A stretch of DNA of 64,000 nucleotides from CANMXU01 sp052030545 (GCF_052030545.1 NZ_JBPDIH010000006.1:284868-348867), one strand, 5' to 3'. Positions 9,827 through 19,733 are shown, counted from the first letter of the stretch. The notes: generated from the sequence alone by a model not told the origin. A program made the numbers and translations.

Positions 9827-10723
9827 GTGGGTATTTTAACCAAATTAAAAAGCGTCATTTTCTTTTTCATTGCCCTTCTGTGCTTTCAAACCAATGCAGG
9901 AAATTTTACCGTTGACGGCTGCTTTGAATGTGGTGATGAAGAAAACTACCAGTTAGGCTACGAAGTTTTATATAACTTTAACGGCGGTGGTTCCGGTTTA
10001 GGTGGTTTGTATTTTGGTGAAGATGACGACGGTCAATACCTATTTTTCAAAATGGCTGAAGAATATGTCGATACTACCTATGGTGCCAACTCAACCGATT
10101 ACAGCCCAGAAAACCCCAATAACTTTAAAGAACATACTTTCAAAGATATTATTAAAAGTGACAACTTAGGGTTAAATCAATCACTAAGCTTTTTTGTTGA
10201 TGGCATTGAAACCAAATTACAAATCGACCTACTTGCTTGTGTTGGTAGCTGTATCATTGAAGGTTCAGGTGATAACAAAACCTATTCCAACAGCAATACT
10301 TTTCAGTCTTCAGGTTTTGTTACCTCAGGTTTTGGCGATGCTGATGGCGTGGCAACTGGCAATACGTCTTTTATTGAGAATATAAAAACATCAATGGATT
10401 ACAACGCTAGTATTGACGGTTTTAATACCGCTTCGTCTTTAGATTTGGGGACCGCCTACAACGGCAAATATTGGCAGTCGTACGTTGGTTATGAATTTAT
10501 GTTTTCACCTAATACTTTTGACAGCTGGATAAGTCCAGATCATATTGTTTCCGAATTTTTAGCACTTGGTGAATCGCATGCTTCACCGCCAAGAGCAGAT
10601 TTAGACGATACCACAGTTGGCGTTTGTACCGTAGGTTGTACCTCAGTACCTGAACCTTCAAGCTTTGCTTTATTGTTGATTGCCGCAGTCGCGTTAACTT
10701 CGACTAAGCGTAAAACTTCTTAA
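9827..10723 (+). CDS. PEP-CTERM sorting-domain protein, Cys-rich
   Basis: 298 residues starting at GTG 9827, with ribosome site AAAGGAG ending 6 bp upstream. The signal peptide is about residues 1-24 (ends QTNAG). The C-terminus has the full tripartite PEP-CTERM signal: V-P-E-P, a hydrophobic stretch SFALLLIAAVALT, then basic KRK. Such proteins are cut and exported by an exosortase. Paired cysteines appear near the mature N-terminus (GCFECG), mid-protein (ACVGSC) and just before the sorting signal (VCTVGC), suggesting disulfide-stabilised ends. The body has no recognised domain. No exosortase gene lies in this window; the next gene is a PEP-CTERM-system TPR protein. Confidence 0.85.
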   Translation: MGILTKLKSVIFFFIALLCFQTNAGNFTVDGCFECGDEENYQLGYEVLYNFNGGGSGLGGLYFGEDDDGQYLFFKMAEEYVDTTYGANSTDYSPENPNNFKEHTFKDIIKSDNLGLNQSLSFFVDGIETKLQIDLLACVGSCIIEGSGDNKTYSNSNTFQSSGFVTSGFGDADGVATGNTSFIENIKTSMDYNASIDGFNTASSLDLGTAYNGKYWQSYVGYEFMFSPNTFDSWISPDHIVSEFLALGESHASPPRADLDDTTVGVCTVGCTSVPEPSSFALLLIAAVALTSTKRKTS

Positions 10724-10841
10724 CCCCCATATTTGCAATAGGTTATTGCATATGCATGCAGTAACCTATTGTTTACCCACCTTAAAAAATACCTGTTATG
10801 CTTAGCTCATACGCTAAACAAATATTGTGAATGTTACTTCT

Positions 10842-13631
10842 ATGTTTATAAAACTATTTTCACTATGCTTTTTGCTTGCGATTAACTTTGCTACACAAGC
10901 AACACAGGCTAGCACGAATTATGAAAAAGCATTGGCCAGTTACCAAGAAGAAAATTACGCCGATGCCGTTATACATCTAAAAAATGTTTTTAAAGAAGAG
11001 CCCAACTATTTACCTGCGCATATTATGTATGCAGAAATGCTATTAGACTTTTACAATGGCGCTGCCGCAGAAATTGCCCTTAACAAAGCTAAAGACTTAG
11101 GCGGCGACTTAAATATCATTCACCCGTTATTAGCCGAATCACTGTTGTTGCAACAAAAATTTGATCAAGCATTGTTATTAACAATGCCCGGTCAACGTCC
11201 CAAATCAATCGAAGCTAAACTTGCTTACCTTAGAGGACAAGCTTATCTTGGCCTGAAAAAGTTTGTTCCCGCAGAAGAAAGTTTTGACTACGCCCTTAAG
11301 CTTTTCCCTAATGACAACTACTCTTTGCTAGGAAAAGCCCAGGTATTTATGGCGCATAAGCTCTATAAAAAAGCAGAGCCGTATGCTGAAAAGGCACTTC
11401 AAGGTTATCGGGTACCCAAAAATGCATGGATAGTTAGAGCTAAGCTTTATCAACAAAATAACGATAATCAACAAGCACTTAATACATTAAATGCAGCTTT
11501 AGCCCATGATGCTGACAATTTATCTGCCCGTTTTGCTAAAGCTGAAATTTTATTGGCGCAATCAGAATATGACCTAGCCGAGGCCGAACTAAACATAGTG
11601 ATTGATAAAGCACCGCGCGAGCCACAAGTTAATTTTTTACGCGCAGTGTTATCAGCAAAAATTGGACAACCACTACAGGCGCAAGCATCAAGCAATACGG
11701 TGATTGATATATTACAAAGCTTGCCTGAGCAAATGATGCGTGACAGCCCGCGTTATTTATATATTGGTGCTTATTTAAAATTCCAACAAGGTAACTATGA
11801 AGAAGCAAGAAGCTATCTTACGCAATATCTAGCAATCGCGCCAAATTTCCGCGCGTCATTAATGTTAGCCAGCATTGAGCTTAGCCTAAAAGAATACCCT
11901 CAGGCACACTATCTGCTAAAACGCATTAATCGTGAATATCCCGACAATATTGATGTCCTGATTTTGTTAGGTCGCGCAAGTATGTTGGTTGGCAATCACG
12001 TCGAAGCTCAACGACATTTATTATCAGCTTTAAAACTTAACCCTAATTCTGCTGAAGCGCTAGTGCAATACGCGCAATCGTATATCAATCAGTTCAAGTA
12101 TCATCAAGCCTTAGATGTATTGGCAAAAGTTGAACAGGCATATCCGACACATCCTAATTTATTGTTAATGAAAAATAAGTGTTATTTAGCATTAAGTAAA
12201 TATGAGCAAGCACTCACAACAACCGAGCAACTGATTGAGGCCAATGGTGATAATATTGCTTTTCTTCTACTACATAGCGAGAATCTAATTACCGTTGAAA
12301 AGTTCAATCAAGCCAAACAGGTACTCAAAAAAATATTAACCAAGCAGCCCAGTGCGCTTGGGCCTAAAATTTTACTCACCAACATTTTACTTTCAGAAAC
12401 AAGCTCAGAATTAGCATTAAATGAACTGCAAAAACTAAATGATGAATATAAAAATTCAAAAGACGTCATGGTCGCCATTGCTAATGTTTATCAGCAATCT
12501 CAAGATTATGATGCCGTCGTTTTTTGGCTAGAAAAAGCACATGCAATAGCAAGTAAAGATCCTGATATCTTGTTTGAGTTAGATAAGGCCTACCGTAAAC
12601 TCGGCCAGATGGATAAAATGCAAACCAAGCTCGAATCCAGTATCGCAGGCAGCCCTATAGCCGAAGAGCATCAGCTACTTGCTGGTATTTATTTAGCGAA
12701 TCGTAATTATAATGCGGCTATTGAACAGTATAACCGTTATATAGAGCTTTCAGCAGACCGAGGTAGGGCCTTTGTTTTACTTGCCAACGCGCAATCCATG
12801 GCAAGTCAATACAACATCGCAATCTCTAGTTTACGCAAGGCATTAGCTTGGAATGATGACCTGATTAATGCCAATATCGCCTTAGTAAAGCTCCTGCTTA
12901 AAACCAAGCAAATAAAAGCAGCTCAAATACAAATAGACATAATAAAAACGAAAAGTGCCGGACTTGCGGTGAGCGATTTGCTGCAAGGAGACTTACATTA
13001 TAACCAAGGTAACTATTCACTAGCGGTAACAAGTTACGTAAAAGCTCATCAACTTTCACCGTCAGATCAAAGCACACTGAGTTTATATCGCAGCTATAAA
13101 AAATTAAATCAATTGCCACTAGCTGAACAAGCTCTTGAAGCTAGGCTACACAGTAACAAGCACAAAGATCTCAAAGTAGTTTTAGCATTAGCTGATATTT
13201 ACAATCAACAACAAGCCTATGTAAAAGCGATTAAGCTTTATAAAGACCAGTTAGCCACATTTCCAGATTCAGCGGTTTTACTGAATAACCTTGCCAATAC
13301 TTTATTAGACAACAACAGCTACGATGAAGCCTTAATTTACGCAAACAAAGCTTATCAACTGCTACCAAATAACCTACAAGTACTCGATACATTAGCTTGG
13401 ACAAACCTAAAACTCGAGCAACCAGAAGAAGCATTAGCATTATTAAGAAAAGCACAAGCGATTGAGTTCAATAACAACATGATCAAGTATCATCTTGCCC
13501 TGGCATTAAAAATGCTCGGTCGGGACAAGGCAGCACAAAATACACTCATTGAAGCAATTGAAAGCGTTGATTTCTTTGAGCACAGAGAAGAAGCCAAACA
13601 GTTATTAAATGAATGGATGCGACAAGCTTAA
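10842..13631 (+). CDS. prsT: PEP-CTERM system TPR-repeat protein, PrsT-like
   Basis: 929 residues from ATG 10842; a GTG five codons earlier (10827) is possible and neither has a clear ribosome site. The signal peptide ends near QATQAS; unlike many PrsT proteins, no lipobox cysteine is visible. The mature protein opens YEKALASYQEENYADAVIHL and is then almost entirely TPR helices, roughly 20 or more repeats, with Leu/Ala/Tyr spacing and the A-L-x-x-A signature (for example SALKLNPNSAEALVQYA). Length and N-terminus fit the PEP-CTERM/XrtA-associated TPR family. These proteins usually sit in exopolysaccharide and exosortase clusters; here the gene has only a PEP-CTERM protein as partner. Confidence 0.82.
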   Translation: MFIKLFSLCFLLAINFATQATQASTNYEKALASYQEENYADAVIHLKNVFKEEPNYLPAHIMYAEMLLDFYNGAAAEIALNKAKDLGGDLNIIHPLLAESLLLQQKFDQALLLTMPGQRPKSIEAKLAYLRGQAYLGLKKFVPAEESFDYALKLFPNDNYSLLGKAQVFMAHKLYKKAEPYAEKALQGYRVPKNAWIVRAKLYQQNNDNQQALNTLNAALAHDADNLSARFAKAEILLAQSEYDLAEAELNIVIDKAPREPQVNFLRAVLSAKIGQPLQAQASSNTVIDILQSLPEQMMRDSPRYLYIGAYLKFQQGNYEEARSYLTQYLAIAPNFRASLMLASIELSLKEYPQAHYLLKRINREYPDNIDVLILLGRASMLVGNHVEAQRHLLSALKLNPNSAEALVQYAQSYINQFKYHQALDVLAKVEQAYPTHPNLLLMKNKCYLALSKYEQALTTTEQLIEANGDNIAFLLLHSENLITVEKFNQAKQVLKKILTKQPSALGPKILLTNILLSETSSELALNELQKLNDEYKNSKDVMVAIANVYQQSQDYDAVVFWLEKAHAIASKDPDILFELDKAYRKLGQMDKMQTKLESSIAGSPIAEEHQLLAGIYLANRNYNAAIEQYNRYIELSADRGRAFVLLANAQSMASQYNIAISSLRKALAWNDDLINANIALVKLLLKTKQIKAAQIQIDIIKTKSAGLAVSDLLQGDLHYNQGNYSLAVTSYVKAHQLSPSDQSTLSLYRSYKKLNQLPLAEQALEARLHSNKHKDLKVVLALADIYNQQQAYVKAIKLYKDQLATFPDSAVLLNNLANTLLDNNSYDEALIYANKAYQLLPNNLQVLDTLAWTNLKLEQPEEALALLRKAQAIEFNNNMIKYHLALALKMLGRDKAAQNTLIEAIESVDFFEHREEAKQLLNEWMRQA

Positions 13632-13689
13632 TGCAATGTGGCAGACATACTTCATTACAATTACATATTCGTAATTAGATAAAAAAATG

Positions 13690-13776
13690 CCCTTATACCT
13701 TGAGAAAACGCTATTTATTACCTAGGGTAAATAGCAACTTGCCACTAAACAAACAACTACAGGCAAGGTATAAGGG
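13690..13776 (+). promoter_or_regulatory. Inverted-repeat leader covering the receptor's ribosome site
   Basis: A perfect 13-bp inverted repeat, CCCTTATACCTTG (13690-13702) and CAAGGTATAAGGG (13764-13776), encloses 61 bp. The right arm contains most of the ribosome binding site (TAAGGGAG) of the following ATG at 13784. Inside is a second perfect 8-bp dyad, GCTATTTA/TAAATAGC (13710-13717, 13728-13735). A competing 6-bp pairing CTTGCC/GGCAAG (13738-13743, 13762-13767) overlaps the right arm. The arrangement could be an RNA switch; an invertible DNA segment is the alternative. Confidence 0.6.
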
Positions 13777-13783
13777 AGACAAC

Positions 13784-16231
13784 ATGAATAAACTATTTCA
13801 AATAGCACCTGTTGCTATTGCTATTAGTACTGCTTTCACAGGCGTATCTGCCAATGCTCAAATCGCCGATACCGCTAAAGACACTGAAATTGAACGCATT
13901 ATTACTGTCGGCACTCGATTGCCAAACCGAACCATGGCAGACAGCCCAGCCCCCGTTGATATTATTTCAGCAGAAGCGATACAAAGCTCAGGGGCAACTA
14001 GCACCCCTGATATGCTACGAAAATTAGCCCCTTCATTTAACATGAACAATACCACTACCTCTGACGGCCAAGATTTAATGCGCCCAGCAACACTGCGAAG
14101 TTTAGGGCCTGATCAAGTATTAGTACTGATTAACGGTAAACGCCGCCATCAACAAGCGGTAGTTGCGGTGCAAGAAAACGTTGGCCGTGGTAGCGCAGGT
14201 ACAGATTTAAGCTCTATTCCGATGACGGCAATTTCACACATTGAAATTTTACGTGATGGCGCAGCCGCGCAATACGGCTCTGACGCTATTGCCGGTGTTA
14301 TTAATATTGTTTTAAAAGACAGTGAAGGCGGCAACGCGTGGGCACAATATGGCGAAACCTTAGAAGGTGACGGCGAAAAATTTCAAGTGGGTGCCAACTA
14401 CGGTTTTCAAATAGGTGACGATGCCACCTTAAACTTAACCTTTGAATATGCAGATAATGGCCAAATGAACCGCGCCGCTGAAACTACTTGGTTTGGCGCC
14501 ATTGACGAGCCAAAACAATTATTATTAGTCGGTGAAGCCGAAACCGAAATGACCAGTGTTTGGGCGAATTTTTCTTATGATATTGGTGATGACAGTGAAC
14601 TTTATGCTTTTGGTGGTATTACTCAAAAAGAAGGTGAGTCTTTAGGTTTTTTCCGTGGCCCTGGTGACGATCGTATTTGGAGCCAGCTTCATCCTGAAGG
14701 TGTCACCCCCGCCTTAGGCTCAAAAAGTGAAGATACCTCATTAGCCGTTGGTTACCGCACAGAAATCAATGATTGGGAAATCGATGCCAGCGTAGTCACC
14801 GGTGAAAACCGCTTTGAATTTAGCAATTTAGACTCAGTTAATGCCAGTTATGGCCCTGATAGCCCAACCAGTGCTTATGATGGCGCGTTAGTTTTCTCTC
14901 AAACCACTTTTAATGTTGACGCGGTCACCTATGTTGATTTCGGTTTTTATGTTGAAACCTCAATCGCCATTGGCATGGAATATCGCATTGACGGCTATAA
15001 ACAAGAAGCCGGTGATGATGTTTCATGGGCGCGTGGTGATACTTTATGTGGTGAAAGCTCAAACCCAACGGGCGACCCTTCAGTTGTTGACTGTTTACCA
15101 GCTGAGCGAACTACACCGGGTATGCAAGGTTTTCAGGGTTATAGCCCTGCCATGGAAATTGATACCGACCGCAACAGTTTTGCCCTTTACTTAGACTCAG
15201 AATCAAGTGTCACTGAAGATTGGATTGTTGCCGCAGCTGTACGTTATGAAGATTATGACGATTTTGGCAGCACCACCATTGGTAAGCTTTCAACCCATTA
15301 TACTTTTAACGACAATTTTGCCATGCGAGCTACCGCATCAACAGGTTACCGCGCGCCGGGTATGCAACAGGCAAACTTCACCCAACGCTCAATTTCTTTA
15401 GATAATGGTGAACTGGCAGATTTAGTGACTTTACGCCCGCATGAAGACTTAGCCCAAGAGCTAGGTTTTAAAGAGCTAGAAGAAGAAACCTCAACTAACT
15501 TTTCTGTCGGTTTTGTATTAACTTTAGATAACTTTAATTCCACCTTAGATATTTACCAAATCGATATAGATGATCGCATTGTTTATTCAGGCAATATTCA
15601 AGAAGGTATTAACGATGACATCGATGCGTTTTTTGCTAAATATTCTGGCCCAGGAGAAGAGCTTGATGGTGTAAAAAATGTCTCGTTATTTACCAACGCC
15701 ATTGACACAGAAACCTTTGGTATCGATTGGGTTAACCAATATACACAAGCGCTTTCTAACAGCGCCAAAATCACTTACGAGTTAACTTACCACCATAACG
15801 ATACCGAAGTAAGCGGTTTAAACACCTCATCAAGCATAGTGCCTGATAGCGTAGTATTTGATCACCCACAAACTTTGTTGGTTGAAAAAGCCCAGCCACA
15901 AGACCGAGCTAGTGCCTCAGTGATGTACGACCGAGATGCTTGGTTGATGACCGCCCGAGCCACTTATTACGGTGAGGTTTCTAGTGCATCATACGGGACT
16001 GATGAAAATACTTGGGGCGCAAAAACCTTGTTTGATGTCACTGCGCAATGGGCAATTACTGATGAAGTCACCCTTAGCGGTGGGGTATTAAACTTAACGG
16101 ATGAGTACCCTGATGAATGGGGCGAAAATGGTTCTTTCTTTCCAGCTCTAGGTTTTACTTACGGCTGGACCAGCTTCCCATTCTCCCTTTCGGGACGAGA
16201 ATACTACGCCCGTATTTCATATAACTTTTAA
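13784..16231 (+). CDS. TonB-dependent receptor, siderophore/iron-complex type
   Basis: 815 residues from ATG 13784, preceded by TAAGGGAG; the longer frame from 13700 lies within the leader inverted repeat and lacks a signal peptide. The signal peptide ends near SANAQIAD. The plug has a TonB-box-like IERIITVG, T-L-R-S-L-G-P-D-Q-V-L-V-L-I-N-G-K-R-R-H and I-E-I-L-R-D-G-A-A-A-Q-Y-G-S, and the barrel ends EYYARISYNF with terminal Phe. The pattern is that of iron-complex outer-membrane receptors. Acidic extracellular loops and a Cys pair (DTLCGESS...DCLPAE) lie mid-barrel. The substrate is not determined. No Fur box was recognised; translation control by the leader hairpin is more evident. Confidence 0.87.
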   Translation: MNKLFQIAPVAIAISTAFTGVSANAQIADTAKDTEIERIITVGTRLPNRTMADSPAPVDIISAEAIQSSGATSTPDMLRKLAPSFNMNNTTTSDGQDLMRPATLRSLGPDQVLVLINGKRRHQQAVVAVQENVGRGSAGTDLSSIPMTAISHIEILRDGAAAQYGSDAIAGVINIVLKDSEGGNAWAQYGETLEGDGEKFQVGANYGFQIGDDATLNLTFEYADNGQMNRAAETTWFGAIDEPKQLLLVGEAETEMTSVWANFSYDIGDDSELYAFGGITQKEGESLGFFRGPGDDRIWSQLHPEGVTPALGSKSEDTSLAVGYRTEINDWEIDASVVTGENRFEFSNLDSVNASYGPDSPTSAYDGALVFSQTTFNVDAVTYVDFGFYVETSIAIGMEYRIDGYKQEAGDDVSWARGDTLCGESSNPTGDPSVVDCLPAERTTPGMQGFQGYSPAMEIDTDRNSFALYLDSESSVTEDWIVAAAVRYEDYDDFGSTTIGKLSTHYTFNDNFAMRATASTGYRAPGMQQANFTQRSISLDNGELADLVTLRPHEDLAQELGFKELEEETSTNFSVGFVLTLDNFNSTLDIYQIDIDDRIVYSGNIQEGINDDIDAFFAKYSGPGEELDGVKNVSLFTNAIDTETFGIDWVNQYTQALSNSAKITYELTYHHNDTEVSGLNTSSSIVPDSVVFDHPQTLLVEKAQPQDRASASVMYDRDAWLMTARATYYGEVSSASYGTDENTWGAKTLFDVTAQWAITDEVTLSGGVLNLTDEYPDEWGENGSFFPALGFTYGWTSFPFSLSGREYYARISYNF

Positions 16232-16233
16232 TC

Positions 16234-16281
16234 GTTAATGGTTAATGGTTAATGGTTAATGGTTAATGGTTAATGGTTAAT
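16234..16281. repeat. Heptanucleotide tandem repeat (GTTAATG)x6
   Basis: Six exact copies of GTTAATG (16234-16275) plus a partial copy begin two bases after the receptor stop codon. Copy-number variation by slippage is expected. The repeat lies between the stop codon and the terminator hairpin, so it would be transcribed as part of the 3' untranslated region. Confidence 0.95.
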
Positions 16282-16287
16282 ATGAGC

Positions 16288-16320
16288 TAAGGCACTATTA
16301 TTTAATAGTGCCTTATTTTT
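16288..16320 (+). terminator. Intrinsic terminator after the iron-type receptor
   Basis: A perfect 13-bp stem, TAAGGCACTATTA / TAATAGTGCCTTA, with a 2-base minimal loop, is followed by TTTTT. Downstream (16346-16415) is an imperfect series of CTTTAAG-like motifs that runs into the end of the convergent gene. Confidence 0.85.
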
Positions 16321-16403
16321 GCCCACTACGTTCTGTACGCACACATAACTTTAAGCTGTTAGACTTTAAGGGCTTATGCTTTAAGAACTTAGGTTTTAAG
16401 ACC

Positions 16404-17309
16404 TTATGCGTTAAGGTTTTCCTCAAAAAAAGCAAGCGTTCGCTGCCACGCTAACTCCGCATTTTCTTTATCAAACCGTCCTGTCGAGTCATTGTGAAAA
16501 CCATGTTTAGCATTTTTATACATATGCATTTTATAATTCACACCATTGGCTTTTAAATCTTGCTCGTACTCTGGCCACGACTTATTAACACGCTCGTCTA
16601 ACTCACCTAATTGCACCATTAATGATGAGGTAATATTTTTACGTAATTCTTTCTTCGCCGGCGTACCATAAAAAGGCACACCCGCTGTTAATAAACCACT
16701 TTCTACCGCCGCTAAATAATTAACAATGTAACCACCAAAACAAAAGCCTACACCGCCCAGCTTGCCGTTACTTAATGGATGCGTTTTCAGGTATTTAGCT
16801 GCGGCGACAAAATCGTTTTGCACTTTACTTTTATCGAGCTTTTTCTGCATCGCACGGCCGTCGTCGTCATTGCCAGGGTAGCCACCAACAGGAAATAGTG
16901 CATCAGGTGCAAAGGCAACAAAACCTGCTTTCGCTAATCTGCGCGCAACATCTTTAACATAAGGATTTAAACCGCGATTTTCATGCACTACCAGTACCAC
17001 TGGGTATTTGGCGCGTTTATCGGTCGGCTTCACTAAATAACCTCGGCCTTTGCCATAACCTTCTGGCGAGTCAAACTCTTCATAACTGGCTTGAATATCG
17101 TCATCGTTAAACGATACCTGCTCAGCTAATGCATAGTTGGGTAATAAAACTGAGGTCAGTACCGACATCGAATAACCGACTGCCACTAAAGTGCCGAGCT
17201 TTTTCATAAACGTTCGTCTGTCCATGCCGCCGTGTGCGTAATCGTCATACCAATCAAACGCTTCTTGTGGAATGTGATCAACATTTTTCGCCATCTTGTT
17301 ATTTTCCAT
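16404..17309 (-). CDS. Tat-exported dienelactone-hydrolase-family protein
   Basis: 301 residues from ATG 17309, which has a G-rich ribosome site (AGGGGG) 4 bp upstream; a second ATG at 17294 has none. An unusually long N-region leads to a twin-arginine motif D-R-R-T-F-M-K-K and a hydrophobic core, then a DLH alpha/beta-hydrolase domain. The nucleophile elbow is G-F-C-F-G-G (Cys as in true dienelactone hydrolases), and the catalytic His lies in K-H-G-F-H near the C-terminus. Family reaction: hydrolysis of dienelactones or related esters; here export as a folded protein suggests a periplasmic esterase. It is convergent with the upstream receptor, so not co-transcribed with it. Confidence 0.85.
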   Translation of the reverse strand: MENNKMAKNVDHIPQEAFDWYDDYAHGGMDRRTFMKKLGTLVAVGYSMSVLTSVLLPNYALAEQVSFNDDDIQASYEEFDSPEGYGKGRGYLVKPTDKRAKYPVVLVVHENRGLNPYVKDVARRLAKAGFVAFAPDALFPVGGYPGNDDDGRAMQKKLDKSKVQNDFVAAAKYLKTHPLSNGKLGGVGFCFGGYIVNYLAAVESGLLTAGVPFYGTPAKKELRKNITSSLMVQLGELDERVNKSWPEYEQDLKANGVNYKMHMYKNAKHGFHNDSTGRFDKENAELAWQRTLAFFEENLNA

Positions 17310-17402
17310 TGTGCCCCCTAGCTATCTATTAATTAACTTCACATTTTTTATTTGTACATAAATTATTGGTGCTGCTTGATGCTTGTCTGTGTACTTTCAC
17401 TT

Positions 17403-19457
17403 TTAAAAAGCGCGAGTAAACGATAATTCAAATTCAGGTGCTAATCGTCGCTGCGCTATTTCATAACTGTCGATATCTTCGCTGCGGTCATTTAGGTAGA
17501 AATAGCGTGTACGAGTAAATCGCGCTACATTGACATCTTTAACTGATAACCTAACTTTAGCATCCAAAAACTGTGTCGTTTCAATAAAGAAGCGAGATAT
17601 TCTATCGTTACCTTCGGTTACTTCTATTTCATCAACATAATACTTAGTTTTATCAAAGTGCTGTCTTAATTGAAACCCCCATGAAAATTGATATTGAGTA
17701 AGATCTTGACGAAAATCGACCTTTAAATAGTGCGGAATATAATTAGTAATGATGCGATTATCTTCGATGATTTCATCATAAAATTCTGAATCTTTATAGG
17801 TATGCGAGATTTCTAACAAGCCATTTTCTAACACAGGGTCAACCGGCAAATTTAACTTGGTTTCAACAGACCAAAAATCTGCATCGCCGGCATTGCCTAG
17901 GCCTTCATTACCTGACGGTAAAAATATTTTTTCATGAATGTCTTTGCGTTGTTCAAAAGCAGCTTCAACTTTTAAACTACCACGCTCGCTAAAACGCCAG
18001 TCATAAATAGACGAAAAAATGGTCGCGTGCTCTGGAGATAAGTTTACGTTTCCTGAAATGGTTCGCTCATCAGATGCTTCAGAGCTGGCGGCAAAGTCAT
18101 TAAAATCTAATTGTTCTACTGTGCGCTCAGCAACAAAGGTAATTGTCGAATGATCATTAATCGTATAGTTGGCTGATAAACGCGGCTTAATAAAATCAAA
18201 GCGTTGTGACTGACTGCTTGAACCAATAACGGTAATTTCCGACATTTCTGATGTTAAACCGCCTTCAAAGGTTAACTCGTCAGTTAGGTTATAAACAAAA
18301 TTAACAAATAACTCACCGCGTATCTCTTCCACGCTATCAGCACCTTCTAGTACTTGTGGAATGTCGTTTTCAATCAAACCTTGTTTGGTTGTTAACTTAT
18401 TGTTCGCTATTTCTATGCCAAATTCTGGCTTAAAGTCACCGCCACTGACCTTGCCAAAAGTCGTTCGAGCAATCGTTTCTGTTTTACGAGTCTCTATCCA
18501 ATATTCGCTGGTTTCATTGCTTTGCAGATGCTTTTCTTCAAAAAAATAATATTCGTCAGATTGATGATCGTGTACAGAACCTAAACCAATAAGCCGTAAC
18601 TTCCAATTATCAAATGTTTTGGCCCAATCGATACCAATTTCAGCCTTATTGTTTTTCTCTTGTTCATTAACTATCCAAAACTCATCTGGCAGAGCCTGGT
18701 GGCCAGCATTGGCACTAAAAATATGTTGTGAAATATCATCTTCTTTTTCATCTACGCGTAACGCGGGATAAATGGTTAACTCCCCACCAGCAAGTTCACG
18801 TGATAGCTCCGCATTAATGTCCGCTTTTTTATTCAGCGACTCTTTTTGCTCGTTAGCGCTTGAAATTAACGCACCGTCACCGTTGAAATCTTCCACATAC
18901 GCTGTTCGGTAATTAGGTCTTGCTTCTAATTCAAGATCTAATAACGCATTCCAACGACCTAATTTGGTGGCTAACGTGCCTTCGATTTCGGGTTTTATCT
19001 CACCATTGTCGACGCGCCTGATTTTCACGCCCCATAAACCACTTGTTTGAATTTCTTTTTTGATAACATTGGCAATAATGGATTGCCCAGCGGCTTCTGA
19101 TGCCCCTACGCCGCCACGTATAATTTCGATGTAAGCGACTTGAGCAGCAGGAATGCGTTGTAGCGCGCCACGTAAACCACCCGATTTTGACGTTGGGCGA
19201 GCACCATCAATTAACACATTACCAGCATTGCCGCCAAAACCACGTGCATTGGCTCCTGAGTCAAATGAAAAGCCCGGTAAACGCTGTACCATATCTAATG
19301 CGTTTTGAGGTGTGTATTGATTAAAAAAACTTGCAGGAAAGGTTGAGTTACTATGCAATGCATCAGTATCGTTATTAACCGTTGTTTGCGCCATAGTGAC
19401 AGCACTATTGACAAGCAGCCCACTTAGCAACAGTTTGTTTAACCACTTTAATTTCAT
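17403..19457 (-). CDS. TonB-dependent receptor-like outer-membrane protein
   Basis: 684 residues from ATG 19457 (the longest frame begins one codon earlier with TTG). The signal peptide ends near TMAQTTV. The plug-like domain has the sequence ALDMVQRLPGFSF, an R-G-F-G-G-N-A-G-N-V-L-I-D-G core and I-E-I-I-R-G-G, but the N-terminal region is short and no clear TonB box is visible. The barrel finishes LAPEFELSFTRAF with terminal Phe. It is smaller than the other two receptors. It is transcribed divergently from an OmpR/histidine-kinase pair, the classic layout for a receptor whose expression is sensed by that pair. The substrate is unknown. Confidence 0.83.
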   Translation of the reverse strand: MKLKWLNKLLLSGLLVNSAVTMAQTTVNNDTDALHSNSTFPASFFNQYTPQNALDMVQRLPGFSFDSGANARGFGGNAGNVLIDGARPTSKSGGLRGALQRIPAAQVAYIEIIRGGVGASEAAGQSIIANVIKKEIQTSGLWGVKIRRVDNGEIKPEIEGTLATKLGRWNALLDLELEARPNYRTAYVEDFNGDGALISSANEQKESLNKKADINAELSRELAGGELTIYPALRVDEKEDDISQHIFSANAGHQALPDEFWIVNEQEKNNKAEIGIDWAKTFDNWKLRLIGLGSVHDHQSDEYYFFEEKHLQSNETSEYWIETRKTETIARTTFGKVSGGDFKPEFGIEIANNKLTTKQGLIENDIPQVLEGADSVEEIRGELFVNFVYNLTDELTFEGGLTSEMSEITVIGSSSQSQRFDFIKPRLSANYTINDHSTITFVAERTVEQLDFNDFAASSEASDERTISGNVNLSPEHATIFSSIYDWRFSERGSLKVEAAFEQRKDIHEKIFLPSGNEGLGNAGDADFWSVETKLNLPVDPVLENGLLEISHTYKDSEFYDEIIEDNRIITNYIPHYLKVDFRQDLTQYQFSWGFQLRQHFDKTKYYVDEIEVTEGNDRISRFFIETTQFLDAKVRLSVKDVNVARFTRTRYFYLNDRSEDIDSYEIAQRRLAPEFELSFTRAF

Positions 19458-19502
19458 CAAATCTGACTCACCCTACACGACAAAAATTATGTTAACGATA
19501 TA

Positions 19503-19557
19503 AAATCTACCTTAGTTTTATGTTGTTATTAGCACATCAATCACTAAAGGTAGATTT
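19503..19557. promoter_or_regulatory. 11-bp perfect inverted repeat between receptor and two-component genes
   Basis: AAATCTACCTT (19503-19513) and AAGGTAGATTT (19547-19557) are perfect arms separated by 33 bp, in the 276-bp divergent intergenic region. This could be a regulator operator or a hairpin in the receptor mRNA leader, whose start codon is 46 bp from the nearer arm. Confidence 0.55.
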
Positions 19558-19733
19558 AGCATTACACTAATGTAACTGATTTACTGTGCCGAAATAGGCA
19601 CTTTTAGTAAAACCGTTAGCCAAATAATTTACATAAGTTTTACATAAGCCAAGGGCTTGCTTCTGTTAGGCTACAACCAGCATTAACTAACGCGTATACT
19701 TGTAAAAGTATGCTTACCAGAACAAATTTTATT

